NCBI RefSeq assembly: GCF_049310905.1
Contig: NZ_JBMEMN010000004.1
Location: forward strand, 57,370-121,369
Reading direction: 5' to 3'
DNA: 64,000 nucleotides
Source of the DNA: Gudongella sp049310905
Lineage (GTDB): Bacteria > Bacillota > Clostridia > Tissierellales > Tissierellaceae
Shown here in pieces: positions 45,164-54,366 of the stretch. Made by a program: the position numbers and the translations under genes. The stretch's first letter is position 1. The number at the start of each line of letters is the position of its first letter. The notes beneath the pieces are model-generated. The model worked only from the letters and a program-made list of their open reading frames with translations. It was not told the DNA's origin and made no database searches.

Positions 45164-47542
45164 ATGAAGATTTCTTACGGTAACAGTCGTATGGATAAAA
45201 AGTGGAAAAACAACGAGATCTCTTGGGAGGACTTTTGCACCAGAGTTAGCTCCACCATTCGTACTACTGAAACCATAGAAGAATACAGAAAAATGTCTAA
45301 AGACCAGCAAGCTTCCGTCAAAGACGTCGGTGGTTATGTGGCTGGCCACCTACGGGATGGTCGTCGTAAAAAGGGAAACGTACTGTGCCGCTCCATGATC
45401 CTCCTTGATATGGATTATGGCAAGCCTGGTATATGGGATGACTCCATCGCCCATCTTCCATATAAGTGCTGCGCATATTCTACCCATAAGCACACGCCGG
45501 AATATCCTCGAATCAGACTTGTTATTCCACTCTCTCGTGAAGTGAGTGAGGCTGAGTATCCCGCTGTGGCAAGAATGGTGGCCAAGGAAATCGGCATTGA
45601 TCTCTTTGATGACAGCACCTATGAACCCCATCGATTAATGTACTGGCCCTCCACATCGCAAAACGGAGAATTTCTGTACAAAGAAAAAGATGGGGATCTC
45701 TTAAACCCAGACGATTATTTAGCTAACTATGATGATTGGCAGGATGCATCTACTTGGCCAGTGTCCTCTCGTCAGTCAGAAGTTGAAAAACAAAGTATCG
45801 CTGAACAAGCTGATCCACTTTCTAAACCGGGAATTGTTGGGGCTTTCTGTAGGACCTATAGCATCACAGATGCCATATCAGCTTTTCTATCTGATGTTTA
45901 TGAGCCTTCAGCTATGCCGGGACGATATGACTACATCCCCGCTGATAGCGCTGCAGGTGTGGTGGTTCATGATGACAAGTTTGTCTACTCCCATCATGCC
46001 ACGGATCCATTATGCGGAAAGCTCCTCAATGCCTTTGACCTGGTAAGGCTCCACCATTTTAGAAACCTTGATGATAAGCATCCAGAAGAAACACCTATAA
46101 CAAAGCTTCCTTCCTACAAGGCCATGACAGAATTTGCCTCAAAGGATGAACAGGTAAAGCTTCTCTTGGTTCAAGAAAGGCAAGCCCGTGCTATGGATGA
46201 TTTTGATGATGAGGATACAGATTGGCAGAAAAGGTTGGAATATGAACCTCGCTCTACTGTTCTAAAAAACAATCTGCACAACATCACGCTAATTCTACAG
46301 AATGATCCTAATCTACAAGCGTTGGTATTTAATCAGCAGCTTGATGGTATGGAGATCAAAGGTAGCGTTCCTTGGAACCACCCTTCAAAATATTGGCGGG
46401 ACGCTGATGATGCCCAGCTTATTAGCTATATTGACTCCAACTACGGGACCTTCTCTCAAAGGAACTATCAAATTGCTGTTGCCAAAGTTACTGACGACAG
46501 GTCCTACCACCCCATTCGAGAATACCTGAACTCTTTACCGGAATGGGACAAAGTACCAAGACTAGATACCTTGCTCATTGATTATCTCGGCGCTGATGAC
46601 AATAAGTACGTCCGTGCTGTTACAAGAAAAACCCTGTGCGCGGCTATCAGTCGTGTTCAAAATCCTGGGTGTAAATTTGACTCCATGCTCGTCTTAAACG
46701 GACCACAAGGCGTCGGTAAAAGTACGCTAATCTCAAAGCTCGCTGGCGAATGGTTCTCCGACAGCTTAAACCTTGGAGATACAAAAGACAAAACCGCTGC
46801 AGAGAAATTGCAGGGCTACTGGATACTTGAAATTGGTGAACTGGCAGGTCTTAGAAAAGCTGAAGTGGAAACCCTGCGTTCTTTCCTCTCAAGGCAAAAT
46901 GATATCTATCGTGCGGCTTTTGGAAAACGCGCAACCCCTCACCAGCGTCAGTGCATCTTCTTCGGTACCACCAACGCAGAGTCCGGCTACCTTAGAGACA
47001 CAACAGGCAATCGTCGTTTCTGGCCTGTGAAGACTCCCGGTGGTGGCAGTAAACATTCATGGCAGATTACCACTGAAGAGATCCAGCAGATATGGGCTGA
47101 GGCCCTGGTATACGTCAAGGCTGGCGAAAAGCTCTATCTAGACTCCTCCATGGAGCAGCTGGCCAAGGCTGAACAGCGTGAAGCCCTGGAGTCCGATGAG
47201 CGTGAAGGCTTAGTAAGAGAATACCTTGATACCCTTCTCCCGGATGATTGGGAACAAATGGATCTCTTTGAAAGAAGAAACTTCCTAAGTGGCGTTCAGC
47301 TCGGTGGTATTGGCCGCACTGGCACCAACAAGCGACAAAGCGTCTGCAATATGGAAATCTGGTGTGAGTGTTTTGGTAAGGATCGGTCAAATCTTAAGCG
47401 CACCGACTCCAACGAACTCTCTGCAATTCTCATAAAACTGGACTGGGAACGTCTACCGAAAAAAGATAGAACCACCCTTTATGGACCACAGTATATGTTT
47501 GTTCCTAAGTCTGTTCCCAGGTCTGTTCCTGGAAACAGCTAA
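45164..47542 (+). CDS. VapE-family phage primase-helicase
   Basis: 792 aa. N-terminal primase-like region with ILLDMDYGKPG (catalytic acidic pair), then a virulence-associated E (SF3/AAA-like) ATPase: GPQGVGKSTLISKLAG near residue 513 and FFGTTNAESGYLRDTTGNRRFWP. It should unwind and prime phage DNA. It follows an AAGGAGG site. An iteron-rich origin candidate starts at its 3' end. Confidence 0.9.
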   Translation: MKISYGNSRMDKKWKNNEISWEDFCTRVSSTIRTTETIEEYRKMSKDQQASVKDVGGYVAGHLRDGRRKKGNVLCRSMILLDMDYGKPGIWDDSIAHLPYKCCAYSTHKHTPEYPRIRLVIPLSREVSEAEYPAVARMVAKEIGIDLFDDSTYEPHRLMYWPSTSQNGEFLYKEKDGDLLNPDDYLANYDDWQDASTWPVSSRQSEVEKQSIAEQADPLSKPGIVGAFCRTYSITDAISAFLSDVYEPSAMPGRYDYIPADSAAGVVVHDDKFVYSHHATDPLCGKLLNAFDLVRLHHFRNLDDKHPEETPITKLPSYKAMTEFASKDEQVKLLLVQERQARAMDDFDDEDTDWQKRLEYEPRSTVLKNNLHNITLILQNDPNLQALVFNQQLDGMEIKGSVPWNHPSKYWRDADDAQLISYIDSNYGTFSQRNYQIAVAKVTDDRSYHPIREYLNSLPEWDKVPRLDTLLIDYLGADDNKYVRAVTRKTLCAAISRVQNPGCKFDSMLVLNGPQGVGKSTLISKLAGEWFSDSLNLGDTKDKTAAEKLQGYWILEIGELAGLRKAEVETLRSFLSRQNDIYRAAFGKRATPHQRQCIFFGTTNAESGYLRDTTGNRRFWPVKTPGGGSKHSWQITTEEIQQIWAEALVYVKAGEKLYLDSSMEQLAKAEQREALESDEREGLVREYLDTLLPDDWEQMDLFERRNFLSGVQLGGIGRTGTNKRQSVCNMEIWCECFGKDRSNLKRTDSNELSAILIKLDWERLPKKDRTTLYGPQYMFVPKSVPRSVPGNS

Positions 47543-47760
47543 TTCTAGGAACTGTTCCTGGAACAGATTTTGTTCCTGGAATACCAGGATAGGAACACTT
47601 TCAGGAACACCCCAAAGGGGCCGCCGCTAGGCCCCCACATAAGTTTTGTTCCTGTGTTCCTAATATCTTTATCTAATTAGAAATATAAAAATAATACCAG
47701 TAAGACTCGAAATACGCACATTTGCGCGCGTAAGGGATTTCTGGGTTATAGGAACAGCTT
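47500..47760 (+). other. Iteron-rich candidate replication origin
   Basis: About twelve copies of GTTCC/GGAAC occur in 260 bases, several as the palindrome GTTCCTGGAAC, beginning in the 3' end of the primase-helicase gene. An AT-rich stretch (about 47657-47700: TAATATC, AATATAAAAATAATA) follows, like a duplex-unwinding element. No gene is supported in 47543-47779. Confidence 0.65.
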
Positions 47761-47779
47761 AACTAAGGAGGTCAATGAA

Positions 47780-48319
47780 ATGAAAAATAAAGAAGTCAAC
47801 TCTGCATATATTGCTAGGTGTCAAAGGCAACTGAAAAAATGGAATGCCCCACTGGACGGTTGGTATTGTGATGATGTGATTGATATTGAAGATGAAAACT
47901 CCAGCGATGACCTTTATACCTGTGAACTTTGTGGTTGCACTAGAGTCAGGTTCATTCATGTGATGCATCATGATGAGTATTTTGAAGACATTAAGGTCGG
48001 CTGCATATGTGCCGGCATCATGGAAGGCGATGTCCTTGCTTCTAAAGAGCGAGAGCGTCTCATGAAAAATCGGGCAAAACGAAGAAGTAACTTTCCAAAC
48101 CGTAAATGGAAAGAAAACCGCTATGGTGGGTTTAGTCTTAAATACCAAGACACCTGGGTCAACATTCAGCAAAGCAGATTTAACCAGAACCATTACGGCG
48201 TCAGCTACAATGGGAAATCCATCTGGAAACATAAAGGACGGCCGATCACAAGCTTTCTAGCTGCTACCTACGCTGCCTTTGATCTTGTGGATCCAGTAGA
48301 AAGGATCTATGAGCTATGA
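47780..48319 (+). CDS. Phage protein with CxxC/GxxC domain
   Basis: 179 aa. CELCGCTRVRFIHVMHHDEYF then IKVGCICAGIMEGD gives a C-x2-C ... G-C-x-C layout that may bind zinc, followed by a basic region (NRAKRRSNFPNRKWK). AAGGAGG precedes the ATG. Layout resembles the defence-island protein at 26527-27087. No known family. Confidence 0.7.
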   Translation: MKNKEVNSAYIARCQRQLKKWNAPLDGWYCDDVIDIEDENSSDDLYTCELCGCTRVRFIHVMHHDEYFEDIKVGCICAGIMEGDVLASKERERLMKNRAKRRSNFPNRKWKENRYGGFSLKYQDTWVNIQQSRFNQNHYGVSYNGKSIWKHKGRPITSFLAATYAAFDLVDPVERIYEL

Positions 48320-48603
48320 ATGAAAAAGCCATTGAACAAAAGCTAGTACTCGCAGTAAAGAACATGGGCGGCATTGCACCAAAGTTTGTCAGCCCTGGCT
48401 TTGATGGCATGCCAGATAGGTTAATTCTTCTTCCTGGAGGTAGAATTGCTTTTGTTGAAGTCAAAGCATCTGGAAAGAAACCTCGACCTTTACAACTGGC
48501 TAGACATAAGCTCCTTCAGGGTCTTGGATTCAAGGTTTATGTACTCGATAGCCTAGCAGGAATAAAGACAATATTATCCGACATGGGAGGTGATGCCAAA
48601 TGA
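48316..48603 (+). CDS. VRR-NUC domain nuclease
   Basis: 95 aa. Conserved GFDGMPDRLILLPGG and FVEVKASGKKPR (catalytic D and ExK) of the phage VRR-NUC endonuclease family. Overlaps the preceding gene by four bases and the following by four (ATGA). It pairs with the SNF2-type helicase downstream, as in many Firmicutes phages. Confidence 0.9.
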   Translation: MNEKAIEQKLVLAVKNMGGIAPKFVSPGFDGMPDRLILLPGGRIAFVEVKASGKKPRPLQLARHKLLQGLGFKVYVLDSLAGIKTILSDMGGDAK

Positions 48604-49969
48604 AGTTCATACCACATGATTATCAGCAATACGCAAGTGCCTACATCGAAAACAATCCTATTGCTGCCATATTTCTTGATATGGGCTTGGGTTAGGAAAA
48701 ACTGTGCTGACCCTCACCTCCATAAGCCATTTACTCTTTGACAGCTTTAAGGTTCATAAAGTTTTGGTGGTTGCCCCTCTTCGTGTTGCAAGAGATACGT
48801 GGCCCCAAGAATTGGAGAAATGGTCACACCTAGATCATCTAATCTGGTCTGTGGCTGTAGGTACTGAAACAGAAAGAAAAGCTGCACTTTTGAAAAAAGC
48901 TGATATCTACATCATCAACAGAGAAAATGTCCAGTGGCTTGTGGAAGACAGCGGCATCCCTTTCAACTATGACATGGTGATTATCGACGAGCTTTCATCC
49001 TTTAAGAATCACAAGGCTAAGAGATTTAAAGCCCTGATGAAAGTCCGGCCCCACATCAAAAGAGTGGTGGGTTTAACTGGTACTCCTACTGGAAACGGAC
49101 TCATGGATTTATGGGCTGAGTTTAGGCTTCTGGATATGGGTAAACGACTGGGAAGATTTATTGGCAAGTATCGAGACGACTACTTTATTCCAGATAAGCG
49201 TAATGGCCAGATCATCTTTAGTTACAAACCTCTACCCTTTGCAGAGGATGCCATCTACCGACAGATTTCAGACATTACCATATCCATGAAATCCACTGAC
49301 CATTTGAAGATGCCAGAACTCATTAGTTCCGAGTATCCAGTAAAGCTTTCAGAACAAGAGCGTAAACGCTATGAGGAATTAAAGCGCGACCTGGTCCTTC
49401 AGCTTCCAGGTGGAGATATCACCGCAGCCAATGCTGCTTCTCTTTCAAGTAAACTGTCTCAAATGGCCAATGGAGCTGTCTACTCTGATACCCAAGAGAT
49501 CATAAGGATCCATGACAGAAAGCTTGATGCATTAGAAGATCTCATTGAAGCCGCTAATGGAAAACCCGTCCTGGTTGCCTATTGGTTTAGGCATGACCTT
49601 GAGCGCATCACTGAAAGACTGGAGCAAAATAAAATAAAGTTCTCTCGCCTTGATTCTTCTGAAAGCATTAGGAGCTGGAACAGTGGTGAATTACCAGTAG
49701 CTTTAATTCACCCCGCTTCTGCAGGACATGGCTTGAATCTTCAAGAAGGCGGCTCCACTCTCATTTGGTTTGGCCTGACTTGGAGCCTGGAACTCTACCA
49801 GCAGACCAATGCCCGCCTATGGAGACAGGGGCAAACAGAAAATACCGTTGTTGTTCAACACATCATTACCAAAGACACCATCGATGGCCGTATTCTTAAA
49901 GCACTAAGAGAAAAGAACAGCACCCAAGCTGCACTAATCAATGCCGTAAAGGCAGATCTGAAAATCTAA
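48600..49969 (+). pseudogene. Frameshifted phage SNF2/DEAD helicase
   Basis: The gene starts at an ATG overlapping the VRR-NUC stop and reads MKFIPHDYQQYASAYIEN to DMGLG, then hits TAG inside the Walker A motif. The remaining 420 residues continue in another frame from GKTVLTLTS: IDELSSFKN, GLTGTPTGN, and a C-terminal helicase with NARLWRQGQTENTVVV. A five-base near-tandem insert (TTGGG/TTAGG), or loss of one G, explains the shift. Without the restored frame the ATPase lacks its P-loop. A GTG at 48704 gives a start for the long part, but the product would be inactive. Confidence 0.85.
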
Positions 49970-50028
49970 GACAACCTATGACAATCCGCGCCAATCCGAG
50001 TGAAATCTAAAATATTCGGAGGGCTGAT

Positions 50029-50448
50029 ATGAATAAACAAAACGCAAGAGAATACTTCTCAAAAGCTTATCGCATTGATCATCGGATCCGTAGTAAGTTT
50101 GAACAACTGGAATCTTTAAATTCACTGGCCACAAGAGCCACATCGACTTTGAGCTCAATGCCAAGGAATCCGAACCGCTCAACATCCACAATGGCTGATG
50201 TGATTGCCAGAATCATCGACCTGCAGGAAGAAATCAATCAGGACATCATTAGTCTTGTAGATACTAAACGTGAAATTATGACCATCATCAAGTCCATAGA
50301 AAACTCTGAGTACCAGACGCTTCTTGAGAAGCGCTACCTTTGTTTTCTAACCTGGGAAAAGATCGCAGTGGATATGTGCTACACCATCCACCATCTCTAC
50401 AAAATGCATAACTCTGCCTTGGAAGTTTGCAGTAAGATTTTAAACTAG
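50029..50448 (+). CDS. DUF1492/ArpU-like phage late regulator
   Basis: 139 aa. Helical protein with KRYLCFLTWEKIAVDMCYT, a sigma region 4-like HTH typical of ArpU/RinA-like late-transcription regulators. CGGAGGG lies upstream of the ATG. Located between replication and packaging genes, the usual place. Its target may be the GATACC sites at 50449 and 50709. Confidence 0.8.
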   Translation: MNKQNAREYFSKAYRIDHRIRSKFEQLESLNSLATRATSTLSSMPRNPNRSTSTMADVIARIIDLQEEINQDIISLVDTKREIMTIIKSIENSEYQTLLEKRYLCFLTWEKIAVDMCYTIHHLYKMHNSALEVCSKILN

Positions 50449-50500
50449 GATACCTAAAACCATAGAATGATACCCACCACATGTGATTATATGTAAAATG
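50449..50500 (+). promoter_or_regulatory. GATACC direct repeat with -10-like box, copy 1
   Basis: GATACC at 50449 and 50469 (20 bases apart, about two helical turns), then TATATGTA near 50488. A second copy with the same spacing is at 50709. The -35 region is poor, so activator dependence is likely. Confidence 0.5.
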
Positions 50501-50513
50501 GAGGTTTATAAAA

Positions 50514-50705
50514 ATGAGCTATCGTGAAGCTAAAGAAGACAACATCAGAATCTCAAAAGCTGGAAGAATGACCTACTACTTCCCCCACTGCCGCTTCTGT
50601 GGTGATGAAGTAAGATCCTTAAACTATCTCAGGGACAGACACTATGTCTGTAAAGAATGTAAGCCCCACAAAGAAATCCTATTAAAAACCGGTATCTTTG
50701 ATTAG
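50514..50705 (+). CDS. Small phage zinc-finger protein
   Basis: 63 aa, with FPHCRFCGDEV and YVCKECKPHK forming one Cys4-type zinc site. GGAGG precedes the ATG. Possibly DNA-binding. It lies between the two GATACC promoter copies. No specific family. Confidence 0.7.
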   Translation: MSYREAKEDNIRISKAGRMTYYFPHCRFCGDEVRSLNYLRDRHYVCKECKPHKEILLKTGIFD

Positions 50706-50708
50706 TTG

Positions 50709-50757
50709 GATACTAAATAACATAGAATGATACCTGCGATGTGTGCTTATATATAAA
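50709..50757 (+). promoter_or_regulatory. GATACC direct repeat with -10-like box, copy 2
   Basis: GATACT at 50709 and GATACC at 50729, 20 bases apart, then TATATATAAA near 50748. It precedes HNH and terminase genes. CATAGAATGATACC is identical to copy 1. Confidence 0.5.
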
Positions 50758-50833
50758 GTGAGCCACAATGTAAACAAGCCTTCTTGGGACCACCCCACGA
50801 GGGCTTTTCTTATGCCCAAAAGGAGGTGAACCG

Positions 50834-51193
50834 ATGCCATACAAACCTAAGCGTCCTTGTGCTTACCCAGGCTGCGGTCGGCTTGCAGACAGCGAGCAAT
50901 ACTGTGCCGAACATAAGAAGGTGGTAACAAAACGCTACAACCAGTACCAACGAGACCCTGCTTCCAACAAACGCTACGGTAGGTCCTGGAAGCGCATCAG
51001 GGATCGTTACATCAAAGCCCATCCTCTTTGTGAGGAGTGTGATAAGAACGGAAGGATTAAAGCTGCCGAAGAAGTCCACCACATCCTCCCTCTCTCCAAA
51101 GGCGGTGGTAATGAAACCAGTAACCTAATGGCCCTTTGTAAGTCATGTCACTCTAAGATAACAGCTGAGAGTGGCGACCGGTGGGGGAGGTAA
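50834..51193 (+). CDS. Phage HNH endonuclease
   Basis: 119 aa. Two N-terminal Cys-rich turns (CAYPGCG, YCAEHKK), then CEECDKNG and the HNH core VHHILPLSKGGGNETSNLMA with CKSCHSK. AAGGAGGTG precedes the ATG. HNH proteins next to terminase assist packaging cleavage. Confidence 0.92.
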   Translation: MPYKPKRPCAYPGCGRLADSEQYCAEHKKVVTKRYNQYQRDPASNKRYGRSWKRIRDRYIKAHPLCEECDKNGRIKAAEEVHHILPLSKGGGNETSNLMALCKSCHSKITAESGDRWGR

Positions 51194-51297
51194 AATCTCT
51201 ACAACTTTTCAATCCGGACAGCGGCCTGGGGTGTCGTGTTAAAAAACGCAGATTCAAACGGGGGTATAGCCCCCACTTTGTAAAGGAGGTGTGATCA

Positions 51298-51849
51298 TTG
51301 GCAAAAGACGGTACGAACAGAGGTGGCGCTCGTGTTGGTGCAGGGGCAAAAAAGAAACCTCTGGCTGATAAAATAGCCGAAGGCAATCTCGGTGGCAGGA
51401 AACTGACAGTGATGGAGTTTTCCGATACGGCAGATCTTGAGGGTCAAGAAATGCCTGAACCAAATAAGATGCTCGAAGCCATTCAAAAAGATGGCAAGGC
51501 TCTGGTGGCAGGTGAAATCTACAAAGCCACATGGCAGTGGCTGGATAAGCGTGGCTGCGCTGCTCTGGTTTCTCCACAGCTCCTCGAAAGGTATGCCATG
51601 AGTGTTGCCCGTTGGATTCAGTGTGAAGAAGCCATTACTGAATATGGTTTTCTTGCTAAACACCCTACCACTGGTAATGCCATTCAAAGTCCTTATGTAT
51701 CCATGGGTCAGAACTACATGAACCAAACCAATCGTCTGTGGTTTGAGATATTCCAGATCGTAAAAGAAAACTGCACTGGCGATTACAAAGGAGCAAATCC
51801 TCAGGATGATGTAATGGAGAGACTTCTTTCTGCTCGTAGGGGCAAATAA
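51298..51849 (+). CDS. Terminase small subunit, P27-like
   Basis: 183 aa. TTG start with AAAGGAGG upstream. N-terminal basic GRKLTVMEF segment and a helical body with YAMSVARWIQCEEAI, as in P27-family small terminases. It recognises phage DNA for packaging. Separated from the large subunit by about 4.5 kb of methylation and accessory genes. Confidence 0.85.
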   Translation: MAKDGTNRGGARVGAGAKKKPLADKIAEGNLGGRKLTVMEFSDTADLEGQEMPEPNKMLEAIQKDGKALVAGEIYKATWQWLDKRGCAALVSPQLLERYAMSVARWIQCEEAITEYGFLAKHPTTGNAIQSPYVSMGQNYMNQTNRLWFEIFQIVKENCTGDYKGANPQDDVMERLLSARRGK

Positions 51850-51870
51850 AAATAGATTGGAGATAATGAT

Positions 51871-53052
51871 ATGAGTAAAAACTACAGAACCGCAGAAAGT
51901 GTCTGCAAGGGACATCCTGATAAGCTTTCTGATTTAATCGCTGACAGCATTTTGGATGCTTGCCTTCGAAAGGACAAAGCTTCACGTGTGGCCTGTGAGG
52001 TCATGGCTACTAAAGGTAAAATCATCGTGGCGGGCGAGATCACCTGCAGCGAGAAAATTAACATCCGCCTTATCGTAAAAAATGTACTTCGTGAGGTGGG
52101 ATACAGTCCTTGGAAATTTACAGTATTTGTGTTTGTACATCATCAAAGTGTAGATATTGCCTCTGGTGTAGATACAGCACTAGAAGCAAGAAATGGAATT
52201 ATTGATCCATACGGTTCCATCGGTGCTGGTGATCAAGGCACGGTATATGGCTATGCTACCAACGAAACCCGTGAACTGATTCCGCTACCTTTACTGTTAT
52301 CTCATAGAATCGTAAAGCATATTGATGAATGTCGCAAAGGAAAAATCATCAAGGGCATTTTGCCAGATGGCAAAGCACAAGTGACCGTTGAGTATGATGG
52401 AGATAAACCTATCCGCGTTAAGACTGTTGTGGTTTCCGTGCAGCACCACGAGGACAAAACCCAAAAGCAATTAAAAGCAGATATCTTAAACAACGTGCTC
52501 TGGCAGTGCTTTGAGGACTTTCCACTGGATGATGAAACGGAGATCCTCATCAATCCATCCGGCAGATTTGTTGAAGGCGGCCCTGCTGCTGATACTGGGC
52601 TAACTGGAAGAAAGATTATGGTGGACACCTATGGTGGTCTGGCTTCTCATGGTGGCGGCGCACTCTGCGGAAAGGACCCAACAAAGGTTGACCGAAGTGG
52701 TGCTTATATGGCCAGGTACATTGCTAAGAATATTGTTTGGAGCGGGCTTGCTGATAAATGCGAGGTCGCTATTTCTTATGCCATTGGAAAAGCAAATCCA
52801 GTTTCAGTAAATGTGACATCCTTTGGTACAGCTAAAATCAGTGACGAGGATTTAAGTGAACTGGTAAAAGAGATCTTTAACTTGAGACCCGCTGCTATCA
52901 TTGAAAAGCTGCGCCTTAGAAATGCAATCTACTCCGATACAGCAACCTACGGTCATTTTAACTCATCACTCTTCCCGTGGGAAAACGTGGATTTCAATTT
53001 AAACTTAAGAAAGGCGGCGGAGAAGTTTCTCCAAGAGGGTGATTCAATATGA
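51871..53052 (+). CDS. metK: Phage-encoded S-adenosylmethionine synthetase
   Basis: 393 aa, full length. GHPDKLSDLIADSILDA, GAGDQGTVYGYA, HGGGALCGKDPTKVDRSG and the phosphate-loop-like GGPAADTGLTGRK motifs are present. It makes SAM from Met and ATP. Genome-borne metK is housekeeping, but here it is embedded between terminase and a DNA methyltransferase and overlaps the latter by four bases. It probably raises SAM for phage DNA methylation. Motifs are close enough for activity. Confidence 0.93.
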   Translation: MSKNYRTAESVCKGHPDKLSDLIADSILDACLRKDKASRVACEVMATKGKIIVAGEITCSEKINIRLIVKNVLREVGYSPWKFTVFVFVHHQSVDIASGVDTALEARNGIIDPYGSIGAGDQGTVYGYATNETRELIPLPLLLSHRIVKHIDECRKGKIIKGILPDGKAQVTVEYDGDKPIRVKTVVVSVQHHEDKTQKQLKADILNNVLWQCFEDFPLDDETEILINPSGRFVEGGPAADTGLTGRKIMVDTYGGLASHGGGALCGKDPTKVDRSGAYMARYIAKNIVWSGLADKCEVAISYAIGKANPVSVNVTSFGTAKISDEDLSELVKEIFNLRPAAIIEKLRLRNAIYSDTATYGHFNSSLFPWENVDFNLNLRKAAEKFLQEGDSI

Positions 53053-54284
53053 ATATACAAAGAATAAAGCTGTCAGATCTGAATCCGGCAGCATACAATC
53101 CTAGAAAAGAACTAAAGCCTGGAGATCCAGAGTTTGAAAAGCTAAAAGCCTCCATTGAGAATTTTGGCTATGTGGAACTAATCGTCGTTAATGCGAATAA
53201 TGATAACACCGTGATTTCAGGTCATCAGAGACTTAGTGTACTTCAGCATCTAGGCCAAAAGGAAGCGGACTGCGTTGTGGTAGACCTGAATACTGAACAG
53301 GAAAAAGCACTAAACGTTGCAATGAACAAAGTTTCTGGCGACTGGGATAAGGATAAGCTAGCTCTTCTTATTGCTGACCTGCAGGGTGCTGACTTTGATG
53401 TCTCCCTTACTGGTTTTGATCCCTCTGAACTTGATGACCTGTTTAAGGATTCGTTGAAGGAAGGCATCCAGGATGATGAGTTTGATGTGGATGCAGAGCT
53501 GGAAAAACCCGCAATGACAAAACTCGGTGACGTCTGGAAGCTTGGTCCCCATAGACTGGTCTGTGGTGATTCTACAAAGGCAGAAACCTTCACGCTACTT
53601 ATGGATGGAAAGCTGGCAAACCTTGTGGTGACAGATCCCCCTTACAATGTGAACTATGAAGGCTCTGCCGGAAAAATCAAAAACGACAATATGGGTGATT
53701 CTGCATTCTATGAGTTCCTACTGGCGGCCTTTACCAATACGGAAGCCGTGATGACGCAGGACTCCTCTATCTATGTTTTCCACGCAGATACGGAAGGGCT
53801 GAATTTTAGAAAGGCATTCTCTGAAGCTGGCTTCTACCTCTCCGGCACCTGTATCTGGAAAAAGCAATCCCTGGTCCTTGGTAGGTCTCCTTACCAGTGG
53901 CAGCATGAACCTGTGCTCTTTGGGTGGAAGAAGAAAGGCAAGCACAACTGGTACGCCGATAGAAAGCAAACTACTATCTGGGAATTTGAAAAACCTAAGA
54001 AGAATGGCTCTCATCCAACAATGAAGCCGGTGGCTCTTGTGGCCCATCCAATTCTCAATTCAAGTCTTAGCAACTGCATCGTCCTCGATCCCTTTGGCGG
54101 TTCTGGTAGTACGCTTATTGCCTGCGATCAGACCAACAGGATCTGCCACACCATTGAGCTTGATGAGAAGTTTTGTGATGTTATCGTTCAAAGGTTCATT
54201 TCTGGAGCACAGACTTCAGATGATGTCTATCTCCTGCGTGATGGCAAAGAATACCGTTACAGCGACCTCCCTGAAAATAAATAA
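53049..54284 (+). CDS. ParB-like/DNA methyltransferase fusion
   Basis: 411 aa. Residues 1-110 are a ParB/Srx-like domain (KLSDLNPAAYNPRKEL, VISGHQRLSVLQHLG). The rest is an adenine/cytosine-N4 methyltransferase: VVTDPPYNVNYEG (motif IV) and DPFGGSGSTLIACDQ (motif I), the beta-class order. It should methylate phage DNA, helping to escape host restriction. Overlaps metK by four bases. Confidence 0.92.
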   Translation: MNIQRIKLSDLNPAAYNPRKELKPGDPEFEKLKASIENFGYVELIVVNANNDNTVISGHQRLSVLQHLGQKEADCVVVDLNTEQEKALNVAMNKVSGDWDKDKLALLIADLQGADFDVSLTGFDPSELDDLFKDSLKEGIQDDEFDVDAELEKPAMTKLGDVWKLGPHRLVCGDSTKAETFTLLMDGKLANLVVTDPPYNVNYEGSAGKIKNDNMGDSAFYEFLLAAFTNTEAVMTQDSSIYVFHADTEGLNFRKAFSEAGFYLSGTCIWKKQSLVLGRSPYQWQHEPVLFGWKKKGKHNWYADRKQTTIWEFEKPKKNGSHPTMKPVALVAHPILNSSLSNCIVLDPFGGSGSTLIACDQTNRICHTIELDEKFCDVIVQRFISGAQTSDDVYLLRDGKEYRYSDLPENK

Positions 54285-54305
54285 CACAACTATCGAAAGA
54301 TACAC

Positions 54306-54336
54306 TTGCTATTTACATCGCTTAGAGTGATATATG
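54306..54336 (+). promoter_or_regulatory. Promoter-like element, copy 1
   Basis: TTGCTA, 17-base spacer, GATATA. Nearly the same sequence recurs at 55623. It precedes the next gene by about 30 bases. Confidence 0.5.
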
Positions 54337-54366
54337 TAGTAAGCCAAAAACAAGGAGGTCAATACC

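Noticed and set aside
48660..48710. Programmed -1 frameshift in the phage helicase
   Set aside because: No slippery heptamer precedes the TAG and no downstream stem was seen; decay or slippage is simpler.
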